This document shows, in pieces, positions 36,174-50,267 of a stretch of DNA of 64,000 nt (position 1 is the stretch's first letter; each line of letters starts with the position of its first letter). The stretch is from positions 5,060,858 through 5,124,857 of the forward strand of contig OU342633.1 of the NCBI GenBank assembly GCA_910589415.1, in the 5' to 3' direction. The notes under the pieces were generated by a model. That model saw only the letters and a program-made list of their open reading frames with translations, did not search any database and was not told where the DNA came from. The translations under genes and the position numbers were made by a program. Source of the DNA: Malachius bipustulatus (Eukaryota > Arthropoda > Insecta > Coleoptera > Melyridae).

Positions 36174-39100
36174 CTGTAATTGTTCCTGTTTTTATGATTA
36201 GTCAACTTCTAGCTATCAAAGCAGACGGTCGCATGAAATAATTGTTAGAATGTTGAACTAATACAGTTCTTATGCGTGACAGTCTTTGGTAGGCTATTAG
36301 GTCTTATTAGATACCTCTAAGTAGTTGTTTTTAGATGTGACGAAATTTCCAACCATCTGAGTAGAAACGGAAGTCGTAAAACCAACATCTCAGTGAGAGA
36401 GAGGAAAAAAATGTTCATTCTAAATGCGGTTTTACCTTTCGTTTGTAGGAAATTTTGTTTATTTTCTGGAATTGTTCCTGCTTTTATGATTAGTTAACTT
36501 CTAGCTTTCAAAGCAGACGGTCGCATGAAATAATTGATGGAATGTTAAACTAATACAGTTCCTATGCGTGATAGTCTTCTTTGGTAGGCTATTAGGTCTT
36601 ATTAGATACCGCTAAGTAGTTGTTTTTAGATGTGACGAAATTTCCAACCATCTGAGTAAAAACGAAAGTCTTAAAACCAACATCTCAGTGAGAGAGAGGA
36701 AAAAAATGTTCATTCTAAATGCGGTTTTACCTTTCGTTTGTAGGAAATTTTGTTTATTTTCTGGAATTGTTCCTGCTTTTATGATTAGTTAACTTCTAGC
36801 TTTCAAAGCAGACGGTCGCATGAAATAATTGATGGAATGTTAAACTAATACAGTTCCTATGCGTGATAGTCTTCTTTGGTAGGCTATTAGGTCTTATTAG
36901 ATACCGCTAAGTAGTTGTTTTTAGATGTGACGAAATTTCCAACCATCTGAGTAAAAACGGAAGTCGTAAAACCAACATCTCAGTGAGAGAGAGGAAAAAA
37001 ATGTTCATTCTAAATGCGGTTTTACCTTTCGTTTGTAGGAAATTTTGTTTATTTTCTGTAATTGTTCCTGTTTTTATGATTAGTCAACTTCTAGCTATCA
37101 AAGCAGACGGTCGCATGAAATAATTGTTAGAATGTTGAACTAATACAGTTCTTATGCGTGACAGTCTTTGGTAGGCTATTAGGTCTTATTAGATACCTCT
37201 AAGTAGTTGTTTTTAGATGTGACGAAATTTCCAACCATCTGAGTAGAAACGGAAGTCGTAAAACCAACATCTCAGTGAGAGAGAGGAAAAAAATGTTCAT
37301 TCTAAATGCGGTTTTACCTTTCGTTTGTGGGAAATTTTGTTTATTTTCTGGAATTGTTCCTGCTTTTATGATTAGTCAACTTCTAGCTTTCAAAGCAGAC
37401 GGTCGCATGAAATAATTGATGGAATGTTAAACTAATACAGTTCCTATGCGTGATAGTCTTCTTTGGTAGGCTATTAGGTCTTATTAGATACCGCTAAGTA
37501 GTTGTTTTTAGATGTGACGAAATTTCCAACCATCTGAGTAAAAACGGAAGTCGTAAAACCAACATCTCAGTGAGAGAGAGGAAAAAAATGTTCATTCTAA
37601 ATGCGGTTTTACCTTTCGTTTGTAGGAAATTTTGTTTATTTTCTGGAATTGTTCCTGCTTTTATGATTAGTCAACTTCTAGCTTTCAAAGCAGACGGTCG
37701 CATGAAATAATTGTTAGAATGTTAAACTAATACAGTTCTTATGCGTGACAGTCTTCTTTGGTAGGCTATTAGGTCTTATTAGATACCTCTAAGTAGTTGT
37801 TTTTAGATGTGACGAAATTTCCAACCATCTGAGTAAAAACGGAAGTCGTAAAACCAACATCTCAGTGAGAGAGAGGAAAAAAATGTTCATTCTAAATGCG
37901 GTTTTACCTTTCGTTTGTAGGAAATTTTGTTTATTTTCTGGAATTGTTCCCGCTTTTATGATTAGTTAACTTCTAGCTTTCAAAGCAGACGGTCGCATGA
38001 AATAATTGATGGAATGTTAAACTAATACAGTTCCTATGCGTGATAGTCTTCTTTGGTAGGCTATTAGGTCTTATTAGATACCGCTAAGTAGTTGTTTTTA
38101 GATGTGACGAAATTTCCAACCATCTGAGTAAAAACGGAAGTCGTAAAACCAACATCTCAGTGAGAGAGAGGAAAAAAATGTTCATTCTAAATGCGGTTTT
38201 ACCTTTCGTTTGTAGGAAATTTTGTTTATTTTCTGTAATTGTTCCTGTTTTTATGATTAGTCAACTTCTAGCTATCAAAGCAGACGGTCGCATGAAATAA
38301 TTGTTAGAATGTTGAACTAATACAGTTCTTATGCGTGACAGTCTTTGGTAGGCTATTAGGTCTTATTAGATACCTCTAAGTAGTTGTTTTTAGATGTGAC
38401 GAAATTTCCAACCATCTGAGTAGAAACGGAAGTCGTAAAACCAACATCTCAGTGAGAGAGAGGAAAAAAATGTTCATTCTAAATGCGGTTTTACCTTTCG
38501 TTTGTAGGAAATTTTGTTTATTTTCTGGAATTGTTCCTGCTTTTATGATTAGTTAACTTCTAGCTTTCAAAGCAGACGGTCGCATGAAATAATTGATGGA
38601 ATGTTAAACTAATACAGTTCCTATGCGTGATAGTCTTCTTTGGTAGGCTATTAGGTCTTATTAGATACCGCTAAGTAGTTGTTTTTAGATGTGACGAAAT
38701 TTCCAACCATCTGAGTAAAAACGAAAGTCTTAAAACCAACATCTCAGTGAGAGAGAGGAAAAAAATGTTCATTCTAAATGCGGTTTTACCTTTCGTTTGT
38801 AGGAAATTTTGTTTATTTTCTGGAATTGTTCCTGCTTTTATGATTAGTTAACTTCTAGCTTTCAAAGCAGACGGTCGCATGAAATAATTGATGGAATGTT
38901 AAACTAATACAGTTCCTATGCGTGATAGTCTTCTTTGGTAGGCTATTAGGTCTTATTAGATACCGCTAAGTAGTTGTTTTTAGATGTGACGAAATTTCCA
39001 ACCATCTGAGTAAAAACGGAAGTCGTAAAACCAACATCTCAGTGAGAGAGAGGAAAAAAATGTTCATTCTAAATGCGGTTTTACCTTTCGTTTGTAGGAA

Positions 39101-42100
39101 ATTTTGTTTATTTTCTGTAATTGTTCCTGTTTTTATGATAAGTCAACTTCTAGCTATCAAAGCAGACGGTCGCATGAAATAATTGTTAGAATGTTGAACT
39201 AATACAGTTCTTATGCGTGACAGTCTTTGGTAGGCTATTAGGTCTTATTAGATACCTCTAAGTAGTTGTTTTTAGATGTGACGAAATTTCCAACCATCTG
39301 AGTAGAAACGGAAGTCGTAAAACCAACATCTCAGTGAGAGAGAGGAAAAAAATGTTCATTCTAAATGCGGTTTTACCTTTCGTTTGTGGGAAATTTTGTT
39401 TATTTTCTGGAATTGTTCCTGCTTTTATGATTAGTCAACTTCTAGCTTTCAAAGCAGACGGTCGCATGAAATAATTGATGGAATGTTAAACTAATACAGT
39501 TCCTATGCGTGATAGTCTTCTTTGGTAGGCTATTAGGTCTTATTAGATACCGCTAAGTAGTTGTTTTTAGATGTGACGAAATTTCCAACCATCTGAGTAA
39601 AAACGGAAGTCGTAAAACCAACATCTCAGTGAGAGAGAGGAAAAAAATGTTCATTCTAAATGCGGTTTTACCTTTCGTTTGTAGGAAATTTTGTTTATTT
39701 TCTGGAATTGTTCCTGCTTTTATGATTAGTCAACTTCTAGCTTTCAAAGCAGACGGTCGCATGAAATAATTGTTAGAATGTTAAACTAATACAGTTCTTA
39801 TGCGTGACAGTCTTCTTTGGTAGGCTATTAGGTCTTATTAGATACCGCTAAGTAGTTGTTTTTAGATGTGACGAAATTTCCAACCATCTGAGTAAAAACG
39901 GAAGTCGTAAAACCAACATCTCAGTGAGAGAGAGGAAAAAAATGTTCATTCTAAATGCGGTTTTACCTTTCGTTTGTAGGAAATTTTGTTTATTTTCTGG
40001 AATTGTTCCTGCTTTTATGATTAGTTAACTTCTAGCTTTCAAAGCAGACGGTCGCATGAAATAATTGATGGAATGTTAAACTAATACAGTTCCTATGCGT
40101 GATAGTCTTCTTTGGTAGGCTATTAGGTCTTATTAGATACCGCTAAGTAGTTGTTTTTAGATGTGACGAAATTTCCAACCATCTGAGTAAAAACGGAAGT
40201 CGTAAAACCAACATCTCAGTGAGAGAGAGGAAAAAAATGTTCATTCTAAATGCGGTTTTACCTTTCGTTTGTAGGAAATTTTGTTTATTTTCTGTAATTG
40301 TTCCTGTTTTTATGATTAGTCAACTTCTAGCTATCAAAGCAGACGGTCGCATGAAATAATTGTTAGAATGTTGAACTAATACAGTTCTTATGCGTGACAG
40401 TCTTTGGTAGGCTATTAGGTCTTATTAGATACCTCTAAGTAGTTGTTTTTAGATGTGACGAAATTTCCAACCATCTGAGTAGAAACGGAAGTCGTAAAAC
40501 CAACATCTCAGTGAGAGAGAGGAAAAAAATGTTCATTCTAAATGCGGTTTTACCTTTCGTTTGTAGGAAATTTTGTTTATTTTCTGGAATTGTTCCTGCT
40601 TTTATGATTAGTCAACTTCTAGCTTTCAAAGCAGACGGTCGCATGAAATAATTGATGGAATATTAAACTAATACAGTTCCTATGCTTGATAGTCTTCTTT
40701 GGTAGGCTATTAGGTCTTATTAGATACCGCTAAGTAGTTGTTTTTAGATGTGACGAAATTTCCAACCATCTGAGTAAAAACGAAAGTCTTAAAACCAACA
40801 TCTCAGTGAGAGAGAGGAAAAAAATGTTCATTCTAAATGCGGTTTTACCTTTCGTTTGTAGGAAATTTTGTTTATTTTCTGGAATTGTTCCTGCTTTTAT
40901 GATTAGTTAACTTCTAGCTTTCAAAGCAGACGGTCGCATGAAATAATTGATGGAATGTTAAACTAATACAGTTCCTATGCGTGATAGTCTTCTTTGATAG
41001 GCTATTAGGTCTTATTAGATACCGCTAAGTAGTTGTTTTTAGATGTGACGAAATTTCCAACCATCTGAGTAAAAACGGAAGTCGTAAAACCAACATCTCA
41101 GTGAGAGAGAGGAAAAAAATGTTCATTCTAAATGCGGTTTTACCTTTCGTTTGTAGGAAATTTTGTTTATTTTCTGTAATTGTTCCTGTTTTTATGATTA
41201 GTCAACTTCTAGCTATCAAAGCAGACGGTCGCATGAAATAATTGTTAGAATGTTGAACTAATACAGTTCTTATGCGTGACAGTCTTTGGTAGGCTATTAG
41301 GTCTTATTAGATACCTCTAAGTAGTTGTTTTTAGATGTGACGAAATTTCCAACCATCTGAGTAGAAACGGAAGTCGTAAAACCAACATCTCAGTGAGAGA
41401 GAGGAAAAAAATGTTCATTCTAAATGCGGTTTTACCTTTCGTTTTTGGGAAATTTTGTTTATTTTCTGGAATTGTTCCTGCTTTTATGATTAGTCAACTT
41501 CTAGCTTTCAAAGCAGACGGTCGCATGAAATAATTGATGGAATATTAAACTAATACAGTTCCTATGCGTGATAGTCTTCTTTGGTAGGCTATTAGGTCTT
41601 ATTAGATACCGCTAAGTAGTTGTTTTTAGATGTGACGAAATTTCCAACCATCTGAGTAAAAACGAAAGTCTTAAAACCAACATCTCAGTGAGAGAGAGGA
41701 AAAAAATGTTCATTCTAAATGCGGTTTTACCCTTCGTTTTTGGGAAATTTTGTTTATTTTCTGGAATTGTTCCTGCTTTTATGATTAGTCAACTTCTAGC
41801 TTTCAAAGCAGACGGTCGCATGAAATAATTGATGGAATATTAAACTAATACAGTTCCTATGCTTGATAGTCTTCTTTGGTAGGCTATTAGGTCTTATTAG
41901 ATACCGCTAAGTAGTTGTTTTTAGATGTGACGAAATTTCCAACCATCTGAGTAAAAACGAAAGTCTTAAAACCAACATCTCAGTGAGAGAGAGGAAAAAA
42001 ATGTTCATTCTAAATGCGGTTTTACCTTTCGTTTGTAGGAAATTTTGTTTATTTTCTGGAATTGTTCCTGCTTTTATGATTAGTTAACTTCTAGCTTTCA

Positions 42101-42351
42101 AAGCAGACGGTCGCATGAAATAATTGATGGAATGTTAAACTAATACAGTTCCTATGCGTGATAGTCTTCTTTGATAGGCTATTAGGTCTTATTAGATACC
42201 GCTAAGTAGTTGTTTTTAGATGTGACGAAATTTCCAACCATCTGAGTAAAAACGGAAGTCGTAAAACCAACATCTCAGTGAGAGAGAGGAAAAAAATGTT
42301 CATTCTAAATGCGGTTTTACCTTTCGTTTGTAGGAAATTTTGTTTATTTTC
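36174..42351. repeat. 7-monomer higher-order repeat, 2059 bp, three exact periods
   Basis: The class B marker CTGTAATT falls at 36174, 37056, 38233, 39115, 40292, 41174 and 42351. Spacing alternates 882 and 1177 bp (3 and 4 monomers) and sums to exactly 2059 bp each time. A second marker, TGTGG in place of TGTAG, is at 35267, 37326 and 39385, and its T-variant TTTGG at 41444, again 2059 bp apart. Less regular copies extend further right (for example 45882 to 47941, also 2059 bp). Confidence 0.92.
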
Positions 42352-45300
42352 TGTAATTGTTCCTGTTTTTATGATTAGTCAACTTCTAGCTATCAAAGCA
42401 GACGGTCGCATGAAATAATTGTTAGAATGTTGAACTAATACAGTTCTTATGCGTGACAGTCTTTGGTAGGCTATTAGGTCTTATTAGATACCTCTAAGTA
42501 GTTGTTTTTAGATGTGACGAAATTTCCAACCATCTGAGTAGAAACGGAAGTCGTAAAACCAACATCTCAGTGAGAGAGAGGAAAAAAATGTTCATTCTAA
42601 ATGCGGTTTTACCTTTCGTTTTTGGGAAATTTTGTTTATTTTCTGGAATTGTTCCTGCTTTTATGATTAGTCAACTTCTAGCTTTCAAAGCAGACGGTCG
42701 CATGAAATAATTGATGGAATATTAAACTAATACAGTTCCTATGCGTGATAGTCTTCTTTGGTAGGCTATTAGGTCTTATTAGATACCGCTAAGTAGTTGT
42801 TTTTAGATGTGACGAAATTTCCAACCATCTGAGTAAAAACGGAAGTCGTAAAACCAACATCTCAGTGAGAGAGAGGAAAAAAATGTTCATTCTAAATGCG
42901 GTTTTACCTTTCGTTTGTAGGAAATTTTGTTTATTTTCTGGAATTGTTCCTGCTTTTATGATTAGTCAACTTCTAGCTTTCAAAGCAGACGGTCGCATGA
43001 AATAATTGATGGAATGTTAAACTAATACAGTTCCTATGCGTGATAGTCTTCTTTGGTAGGCTATTAGGTCTTATTAGATACCTCTAAGTAGTTGTTTTTA
43101 GATGTGACGAAATTTCCAACCATCTGAGTAAAAACGGAAGTCGTAAAACCAACATCTCAGTGAGAGAGAGGAAAAAAATGTTCATTCTAAATGCGGTTTT
43201 ACCTTTCGTTTGTAGGAAATTTTGTTTATTTTCTGGAATTGTTCCTGCTTTTATGATTAGTCAACTTCTAGCTTTCAAAGCAGACGGTCGCATGAAATAA
43301 TTGTTAGAATGTTAAACTAATACAGTTCTTATGCGTGACAGTCTTCTTTGGTAGGCTATTAGGTCTTATTAGATACCTCTAAGTAGTTGTTTTTAGATGT
43401 GACGAAATTTCCAACCATCTGAGTAAAAACGGAAGTCGTAAAACCAACATCTCAGTGAGAGAGAGGAAAAAAATGTTCATTCTAAATGCGGTTTTACCTT
43501 TCGTTTGTGGGAAATTTTGTTTATTTTCTGGAATTGTTCCTGCTTTTATGATTAGTCAACTTCTAGCTTTCAAAGCAGACGGTCGCATGAAATAATTGAT
43601 GGAATGTTAAACTAATACAGTTCCTATGCGTGATAGTCTTCTTTGGTAGGCTATTAGGTCTTATTAGATACCGCTAAGTAGTTGTTTTTAGATGTGACGA
43701 AATTTCCAACCATCTGAGTAAAAACGGAAGTCGTAAAACCAACATCTCAGTGAGAGAGAGGAAAAAAATGTTCATTCTAAATGCGATTTTACCTTTCGTT
43801 TGTAGGAAATTTTGTTTATTTTCTGGAATTGTTCCTGCTTTTATGATTAGTCAACTTCTAGCTTTCAAAGCAGACGGTCGCATGAAATAATTGTTAGAAT
43901 GTTAAACTAATACAGTTCTTATGCGTGACAGTCTTCTTTGGTAGGCTATTAGGTCTTATTAGATACCTCTAAGTAGTTGTTTTTAGATGTGACGAAATTT
44001 CCAACCATCTGAGTAAAAACGGAAGTCGTAAAACCAACATCTCAGTGAGAGAGAGGAAAAAAATGTTCATTCTAAATGCGGTTTTACCTTTCGTTTGTAG
44101 GAAATTTTGTTTATTTTCTGGAATTGTTCCCGCTTTTATGATTAGTTAACTTCTAGCTTTCAAAGCAGACGGTCGCATGAAATAATTGATGGAATGTTAA
44201 ACTAATACAGTTCCTATGCGTGATAGTCTTCTTTGGTAGGCTATTAGGTCTTATTAGATACCGCTAAGTAGTTGTTTTTAGATGTGACGAAATTTCCAAC
44301 CATCTGAGTAAAAACGGAAGTCGTAAAACCAACATCTCAGTGAGAGAGAGGAAAAAAATGTTCATTCTAAATGCGGTTTTACCTTTCGTTTGTAGGAAAT
44401 TTTGTTTATTTTCTGTAATTGTTCCTGCTTTTATGATTAGTCAACTTCTAGCTATCAAAGCAGACGGTCGCATGAAATAATTGTTAGAATGTTGAACTAA
44501 TACAGTTCTTATGCGTGACAGTCTTTGGTAGGCTATTAGGTCTTATTAGATACCTCTAAGTAGTTGTTTTTAGATGTGACGAAATTTCCAACCATCTGAG
44601 TAGAAACGGAAGTCGTAAAACCAACATCTCAGTGAGAGAGAGGAAAAAAATGTTCATTCTAAATGCGGTTTTACCTTTCGTTTGTAGGAAATTTTGTTTA
44701 TTTTCTGGAATTGTTCCTGCTTTTATGATTAGTCAACTTCTAGCTTTCAAAGCAGACGGTCGCATGAAATAATTGATGGAATATTAAACTAATACAGTTC
44801 CTATGCGTGATAGTCTTCTTTGGTAGGCTATTAGGTCTTATTAGATACCGCTAAGTAGTTGTTTTTAGATGTGACGAAATTTCCAACCATCTGAGTAAAA
44901 ACGGAAGTCGTAAAACCAACATCTCAGTGAGAGAGAGGAAAAAAATGTTCATTCTAAATGCGGTTTTACCTTTCGTTTGTAGGAAATTTTGTTTATTTTC
45001 TGTAATTGTTCCTGTTTTTATGATTAGTCAACTTCTAGCTATCAAAGCAGACGGTCGCATGAAATAATTGTTAGAATGTTGAACTAATACAGTTCTTATG
45101 CGTGACAGTCTTTGGTAGGCTATTAGGTCTTATTAGATACCTCTAAGTAGTTGTTTTTAGATGTGACGAAATTTCCAACCATCTGAGTAGAAACGGAAGT
45201 CGTAAAACCAACATCTCAGTGAGAGAGAGGAAAAAAATGTTCATTCTAAATGCGGTTTTACCTTTCGTTTGTAGGAAATTTTGTTTATTTTCTGGAATTG

Positions 45301-45690
45301 TTCCTGCTTTTATGATTAGTTAACTTCTAGCTTTCAAAGCAGACGGTCGCATGAAATAATTGATGGAATGTTAAACTAATACAGTTCCTATGCGTGATAG
45401 TCTTCTTTGGTAGGCTATTAGGTCTTATTAGATACCGCTAAGTAGTTGTTTTTAGATGTGACGAAATTTCCAACCATCTGAGTAAAAACGAAAGTCTTAA
45501 AACCAACATCTCAGTGAGAGAGAGGAAAAAAATGTTCATTCTAAATGCGGTTTTACCTTTCGTTTGTAGGAAATTTTGTTTATTTTCTGGAATTGTTCCT
45601 GCTTTTATGATTAGTTAACTTCTAGCTTTCAAAGCAGACGGTCGCATGAAATAATTGATGGAATGTTAAACTAATACAGTTCCTATGCGT

Positions 45691-48600
45691 GATAGTATTC
45701 TTTGGTAGGCTATTAGGTCTTATTAGATACCGCTAAGTAGTTGTTTTTAGATGTGACGAAATTTCCAACCATCTGAGTAAAAACGGAAGTCGTAAAACCA
45801 ACATCTCAGTGAGAGAGAGGAAAAAAATGTTCATTCTAAATGCGGTTTTACCTTTCGTTTGTAGGAAATTTTGTTTATTTTCTGTAATTGTTCCTGTTTT
45901 TATGATTAGTCAACTTCTAGCTATCAAAGCAGACGGTCGCATGAAATAATTGTTAGAATGTTGAACTAATACAGTTCTTATGCGTGACAGTCTTTGGTAG
46001 GCTATTAGGTCTTATTAGATACCTCTAAGTAGTTGTTTTTAGATGTGACGAAATTTCCAACCATCTGAGTAGAAACGGAAGTCGTAAAACCAACATCTCA
46101 GTGAGAGAGAGGAAAAAAATGTTCATTCTAAATGCGGTTTTACCTTTCGTTTTTGGGAAATTTTGTTTATTTTCTGGAATTGTTCCTGCTTTTATGATTA
46201 GTCAACTTCTAGCTTTCAAAGCAGACGGTCGCATGAAATAATTGATGGAATGTTAAACTAATACAGTTCCTATGCGTGATAGTCTTCTTTGGTAGGCTAT
46301 TAGGTCTTATTAGATACCGCTAAGTAGTTGTTTTTAGATGTGACGAAATTTCCAACCATCTGAGTAAAAACGGAAGTCGTAAAACCAACATCTCAGTGAG
46401 AGAGAGGAAAAAAATGTTCATTCTAAATGCGGTTTTACCTTTCGTTTGTAGGAAATTTTGTTTATTTTCTGGAATTGTTCCTGCTTTTATGATTAGTCAA
46501 CTTCTAGCTTTCAAAGCAGACGGTCGCATGAAATAATTGTTAGAATGTTAAACTAATACAGTTCTTATGCGTGACAGTCTTCTTTGGTAGGCTATTAGGT
46601 CTTATTAGATACCTCTAAGTAGTTGTTTTTAGATGTGACGAAATTTCCAACCATCTGAGTAAAAACGGAAGTCGTAAAACCAACATCTCAGTGAGAGAGA
46701 GGAAAAAAATGTTCATTCTAAATGCGGTTTTACCTTTCGTTTGTAGGAAATTTTGTTTATTTTCTGGAATTGTTCCTGCTTTTATGATTAGATAACTTCT
46801 AGCTTTCAAAGCAGACGGTCGCATGAAATAATTGATGGAATGTTAAACTAATACAGTTCCTATGCGTGATAGTCTTCTTTGGTAGGCTATTAGGTCTTAT
46901 TAGATACCGCTAAGTAGTTGTTTTTAGATGTGACGAAATTTCCAACCATCTGAGTAAAAACGGAAGTCGTAAAACCAACATCTCAGTGAGAGAGAGGAAA
47001 AAAATGTTCATTCTAAATGCGGTTTTACCTTTCGTTTGTAGGAAATTTTGTTTATTTTCTGGAATTGTTCCTGTTTTTATGATTAGTCAACTTCTAGCTA
47101 TCAAAGCAGACGGTCGCATGAAATAATTGTTAGAATGTTGAACTAATACAGTTCTTATGCGTGACAGTCTTTGGTAGGCTATTAGGTCTTATTAGATACC
47201 TCTAAGTAGTTGTTTTTAGATGTGACGAAATTTCCAACCATCTGAGTAGAAACGGAAGTCGTAAAACCAACATCTCAGTGAGAGAGAGGAAAAAAATGTT
47301 CATTCTAAATGCGGTTTTACCTTTCGTTTGTAGGAAATTTTGTTTATTTTCTGGAATTGTTCCTGCTTTTATGATTAGTCAACTTCTAGCTTTCAAAGCA
47401 GACGGTCGCATGAAATAATTGATGGAATATTAAACTAATACAGTTCCTATGCTTGATAGTCTTCTTTGGTAGGCTATTAGGTCTTATTAGATACCGCTAA
47501 GTAGTTGTTTTTAGATGTGACGAAATTTCCAACCATCTGAGTAAAAACGAAAGTCTTAAAACCAACATCTCAGTGAGAGAGAGGAAAAAAATGTTCATTC
47601 TAAATGCGGTTTTACCTTTCGTTTGTAGGAAATTTTGTTTATTTTCTGGAATTGTTCCTGCTTTTATGATTAGTTAACTTCTAGCTTTCAAAGCAGACGG
47701 TCGCATGAAATAATTGATGGAATGTTAAACTAATACAGTTCCTATGCGTGATAGTCTTCTTTGATAGGCTATTAGGTCTTATTAGATACCGCTAAGTAGT
47801 TGTTTTTAGATGTGACGAAATTTCCAACCATCTGAGTAAAAACGGAAGTCGTAAAACCAACATCTCAGTGAGAGAGAGGAAAAAAATGTTCATTCTAAAT
47901 GCGGTTTTACCTTTCGTTTGTAGGAAATTTTGTTTATTTTCTGTAATTGTTCCTGTTTTTATGATTAGTCAACTTCTAGCTATCAAAGCAGATGGTCGCA
48001 TGAAATAATTGTTAGAATGTTGAACTAATACAGTTCTTATGCGTGACAGTCTTTGGTAGGCTATTAGGTCTTATTAGATACCTCTAAGTAGTTGTTTTTA
48101 GATGTGACGAAATTTCCAACCATCTGAGTAGAAACGGAAGTCGTAAAACCAACATCTCAGTGAGAGAGAGGAAAAAAATGTTCATTCTAAATGCGGTTTT
48201 ACCTTTCGTTTTTGGGAAATTTTGTTTATTTTCTGGAATTGTTCCTGCTTTTATGATTAGTCAACTTCTAGCTTTCAAAGCAGACGGTCGCATGAAATAA
48301 TTGATGGAATATTAAACTAATACAGTTCCTATGCGTGATAGTCTTCTTTGGTAGGCTATTAGGTCTTATTAGATACCGCTAAGTAGTTGTTTTTAGATGT
48401 GACGAAATTTCCAACCATCTGAGTAAAAACGAAAGTCTTAAAACCAACATCTCAGTGAGAGAGAGGAAAAAAATGTTCATTCTAAATGCGGTTTTACCCT
48501 TCGTTTGTAGGAAATTTTGTTTATTTTCTGGAATTGTTCCTGCTTTTATGATTAGTCAACTTCTAGCTTTCAAAGCAGACGGTCGCATGAAATAATTGAT

Positions 48601-50155
48601 GGAATATTAAACTAATACAGTTCCTATGCGTGATAGTCTTCTTTGGTAGGCTATTAGGTCTTATTAGATACCGCTAAGTAGTTGTTTTTAGATGTGACGA
48701 AATTTCCAACCATCTGAGTAAAAACGGAAGTCGTAAAACCAACATCTCAGTGAGAGAGAGGAAAAAAATGTTCATTCTAAATGCGGTTTTACCTTTCGTT
48801 TGTAGGAAATTTTGTTTATTTTCTGGAATTGTTCCTGCTTTTATGATTAGTCAACTTCTAGCTTTCAAAGCAGACGGTCGCATGAAATAATTGATGGAAT
48901 GTTAAACTAATACAGTTCCTATGCGTGATAGTCTTCTTTGGTAGGCTATTAGGTCTTATTAGATACCTCTAAGTAGTTGTTTTTAGATGTGACGAAATTT
49001 CCAACCATCTGAGTAAAAACGGAAGTCGTAAAACCAACATCTCAGTGAGAGAGAGGAAAAAAATGTTCATTCTAAATGCGGTTTTACCTGTCGTTTGTAG
49101 GAAATTTTGTTTATTTTCTGGAATTGTTCCTGCTTTTATGATTAGTCAACTTCTAGCTTTCAAAGCAGACGGTCGCATGAAATAATTGTTAGAATGTTAA
49201 ACTAATACAGTTCTTATGCGTGACAGTCTTCTTTGGTAGGCTATTAGGTCTTATTAGATACCTCTAAGTAGTTGTTTTTAGATGTGACGAAATTTCCAAC
49301 CATCTGAGTAAAAACGGAAGTCGTAAAACCAACATCTCAGTGAGAGAGAGGAAAAAAATGTTCATTCTAAATGCGGTTTTACCTTTCGTTTGTAGGAAAT
49401 TTTGTTTATTTTCTGGAATTGTTCCTGCTTTTATGATTAGTCAACTTCTAGCTTTCAAAGCAGACGGTCGCATGAAATAATTGATGGAATATTAAACTAA
49501 TACAGTTCCTATGCGTGATAGTCTTCTTTGGTAGGCTATTAGGTCTTATTAGATACCGCTAAGTAGTTGTTTTTAGATGTGACGAAATTTCCAACCATCT
49601 GAGTAAAAACGAAAGTCTTAAAACCAACATCTCAGTGAGAGAGAGGAAAAAAATGTTCATTCTAAATGCGGTTTTACCTTTCGTTTGTAGGAAATTTTGT
49701 TTATTTTCTGGAATTGTTCCTGCTTTTATGATTAGTTAACTTCTAGCTTTCAAAGCAGACGGTCGCATGAAATAATTGATGGAATGTTAAACTAATACAG
49801 TTCCTATGCGTGATAGTCTTCTTTGGTAGGCTATTAGGTCTTATTAGATACCGCTAAGTAGTTGTTTTTAGATGTGACGAAATTTCCAACCATCTGAGTA
49901 AAAACGAAAGTCTTAAAACCAACATCTCAGTGAGAGAGAGGAAAAAAATGTTCATTCTAAATGCGGTTTTACCTTTCGTTTGTAGGAAATTTTGTTTATT
50001 TTCTGGAATTGTTCCTGCTTTTATGATTAGTTAACTTCTAGCTTTCAAAGCAGACGGTCGCATGAAATAATTGATGGAATGTTAAACTAATACAGTTCCT
50101 ATGCGTGATAGTCTTCTTTGGTAGGCTATTAGGTCTTATTAGATACCGCTAAGTA
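45691..50155. repeat. Left copy of a 36-monomer-spaced segmental duplication (continues after the DNA transposon)
   Basis: Private variants match a copy 12134 bp downstream: GATAGTATTC at 45691 and 57825, CTGTAATT at 45882/58016 and 47941/60075, and CCTGTCG at about 49087 and 61221. Beyond the DNA transposon the offset becomes 10596 bp (CTGTAATT at 51836 and 62432). The difference of 1538 bp equals the transposon (1536) plus its 2-bp duplication. The net repeat distance is 36 monomers. Confidence 0.88.
50154..50155. repeat. TA target-site duplication, left
   Basis: The satellite reads CTAAGTAGTTG. The left flank stops at ...AAGTA and the right flank restarts at TAGTTG (51692-51693), so TA is duplicated. 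Confidence 0.9.
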
Positions 50156-50168
50156 CACTGAGAAAAAT
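50156..50168 (+). repeat. Left terminal inverted repeat of the DNA transposon
   Basis: CACTGAGAAAAAT, matched on the opposite strand at the right end by CACTGAGAGAAAT, with one difference in 13. Confidence 0.8.
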
Positions 50169-50174
50169 TTTTCA

Positions 50175-50204
50175 TTGGCGGAAGTAAATTTGCAATTCCG
50201 CCAA
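50175..50204. repeat. Subterminal hairpin, left end
   Basis: TTGGCGGAA (50175-50183) and TTCCGCCAA (50196-50204) form a perfect 9-bp inverted repeat with a 12-nt loop, 19 bp inside the element end. It could be a transposase-binding or structural element; the function is inferred. Confidence 0.7.
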
Positions 50205-50267
50205 CTAAATTATTTAATTGATAACGAGCAACTAAATATTTAGTTGCGTCAACTAAATTATTTAGTT
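50201..50267. repeat. Cluster of three palindromic AACTAAAT/ATTTAGTT repeats
   Basis: Three adjacent copies: an imperfect palindrome at 50201-50220, a perfect 20-bp palindrome at 50228-50247, and a perfect 17-bp one with an odd centre at 50251-50267. Related AACTAAAT and TTTAGTTG strings recur near 50448-50461, 51428-51434 and 51621-51628. Repeated subterminal motifs of this kind commonly bind transposase; that role is inferred. Confidence 0.75.

Larger units (their letters stand above)
8107..50155. repeat. Satellite array, central block (about 143 monomers)
   Basis: 42 kb of uninterrupted head-to-tail ~294-bp monomers in the same orientation and phase as the left block. Monomers differ by few substitutions plus diagnostic small indels: a 3-bp deletion, A6/A7, a CTTCTTT duplication at about 18600 and 26270, and a 3-bp deletion at 30716 and 33658. 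Shared variants at exact multiples of the monomer show higher-order organisation, annotated separately. Nothing else is embedded in this stretch: no gene, RNA gene or second element was seen. Confidence 0.98.
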
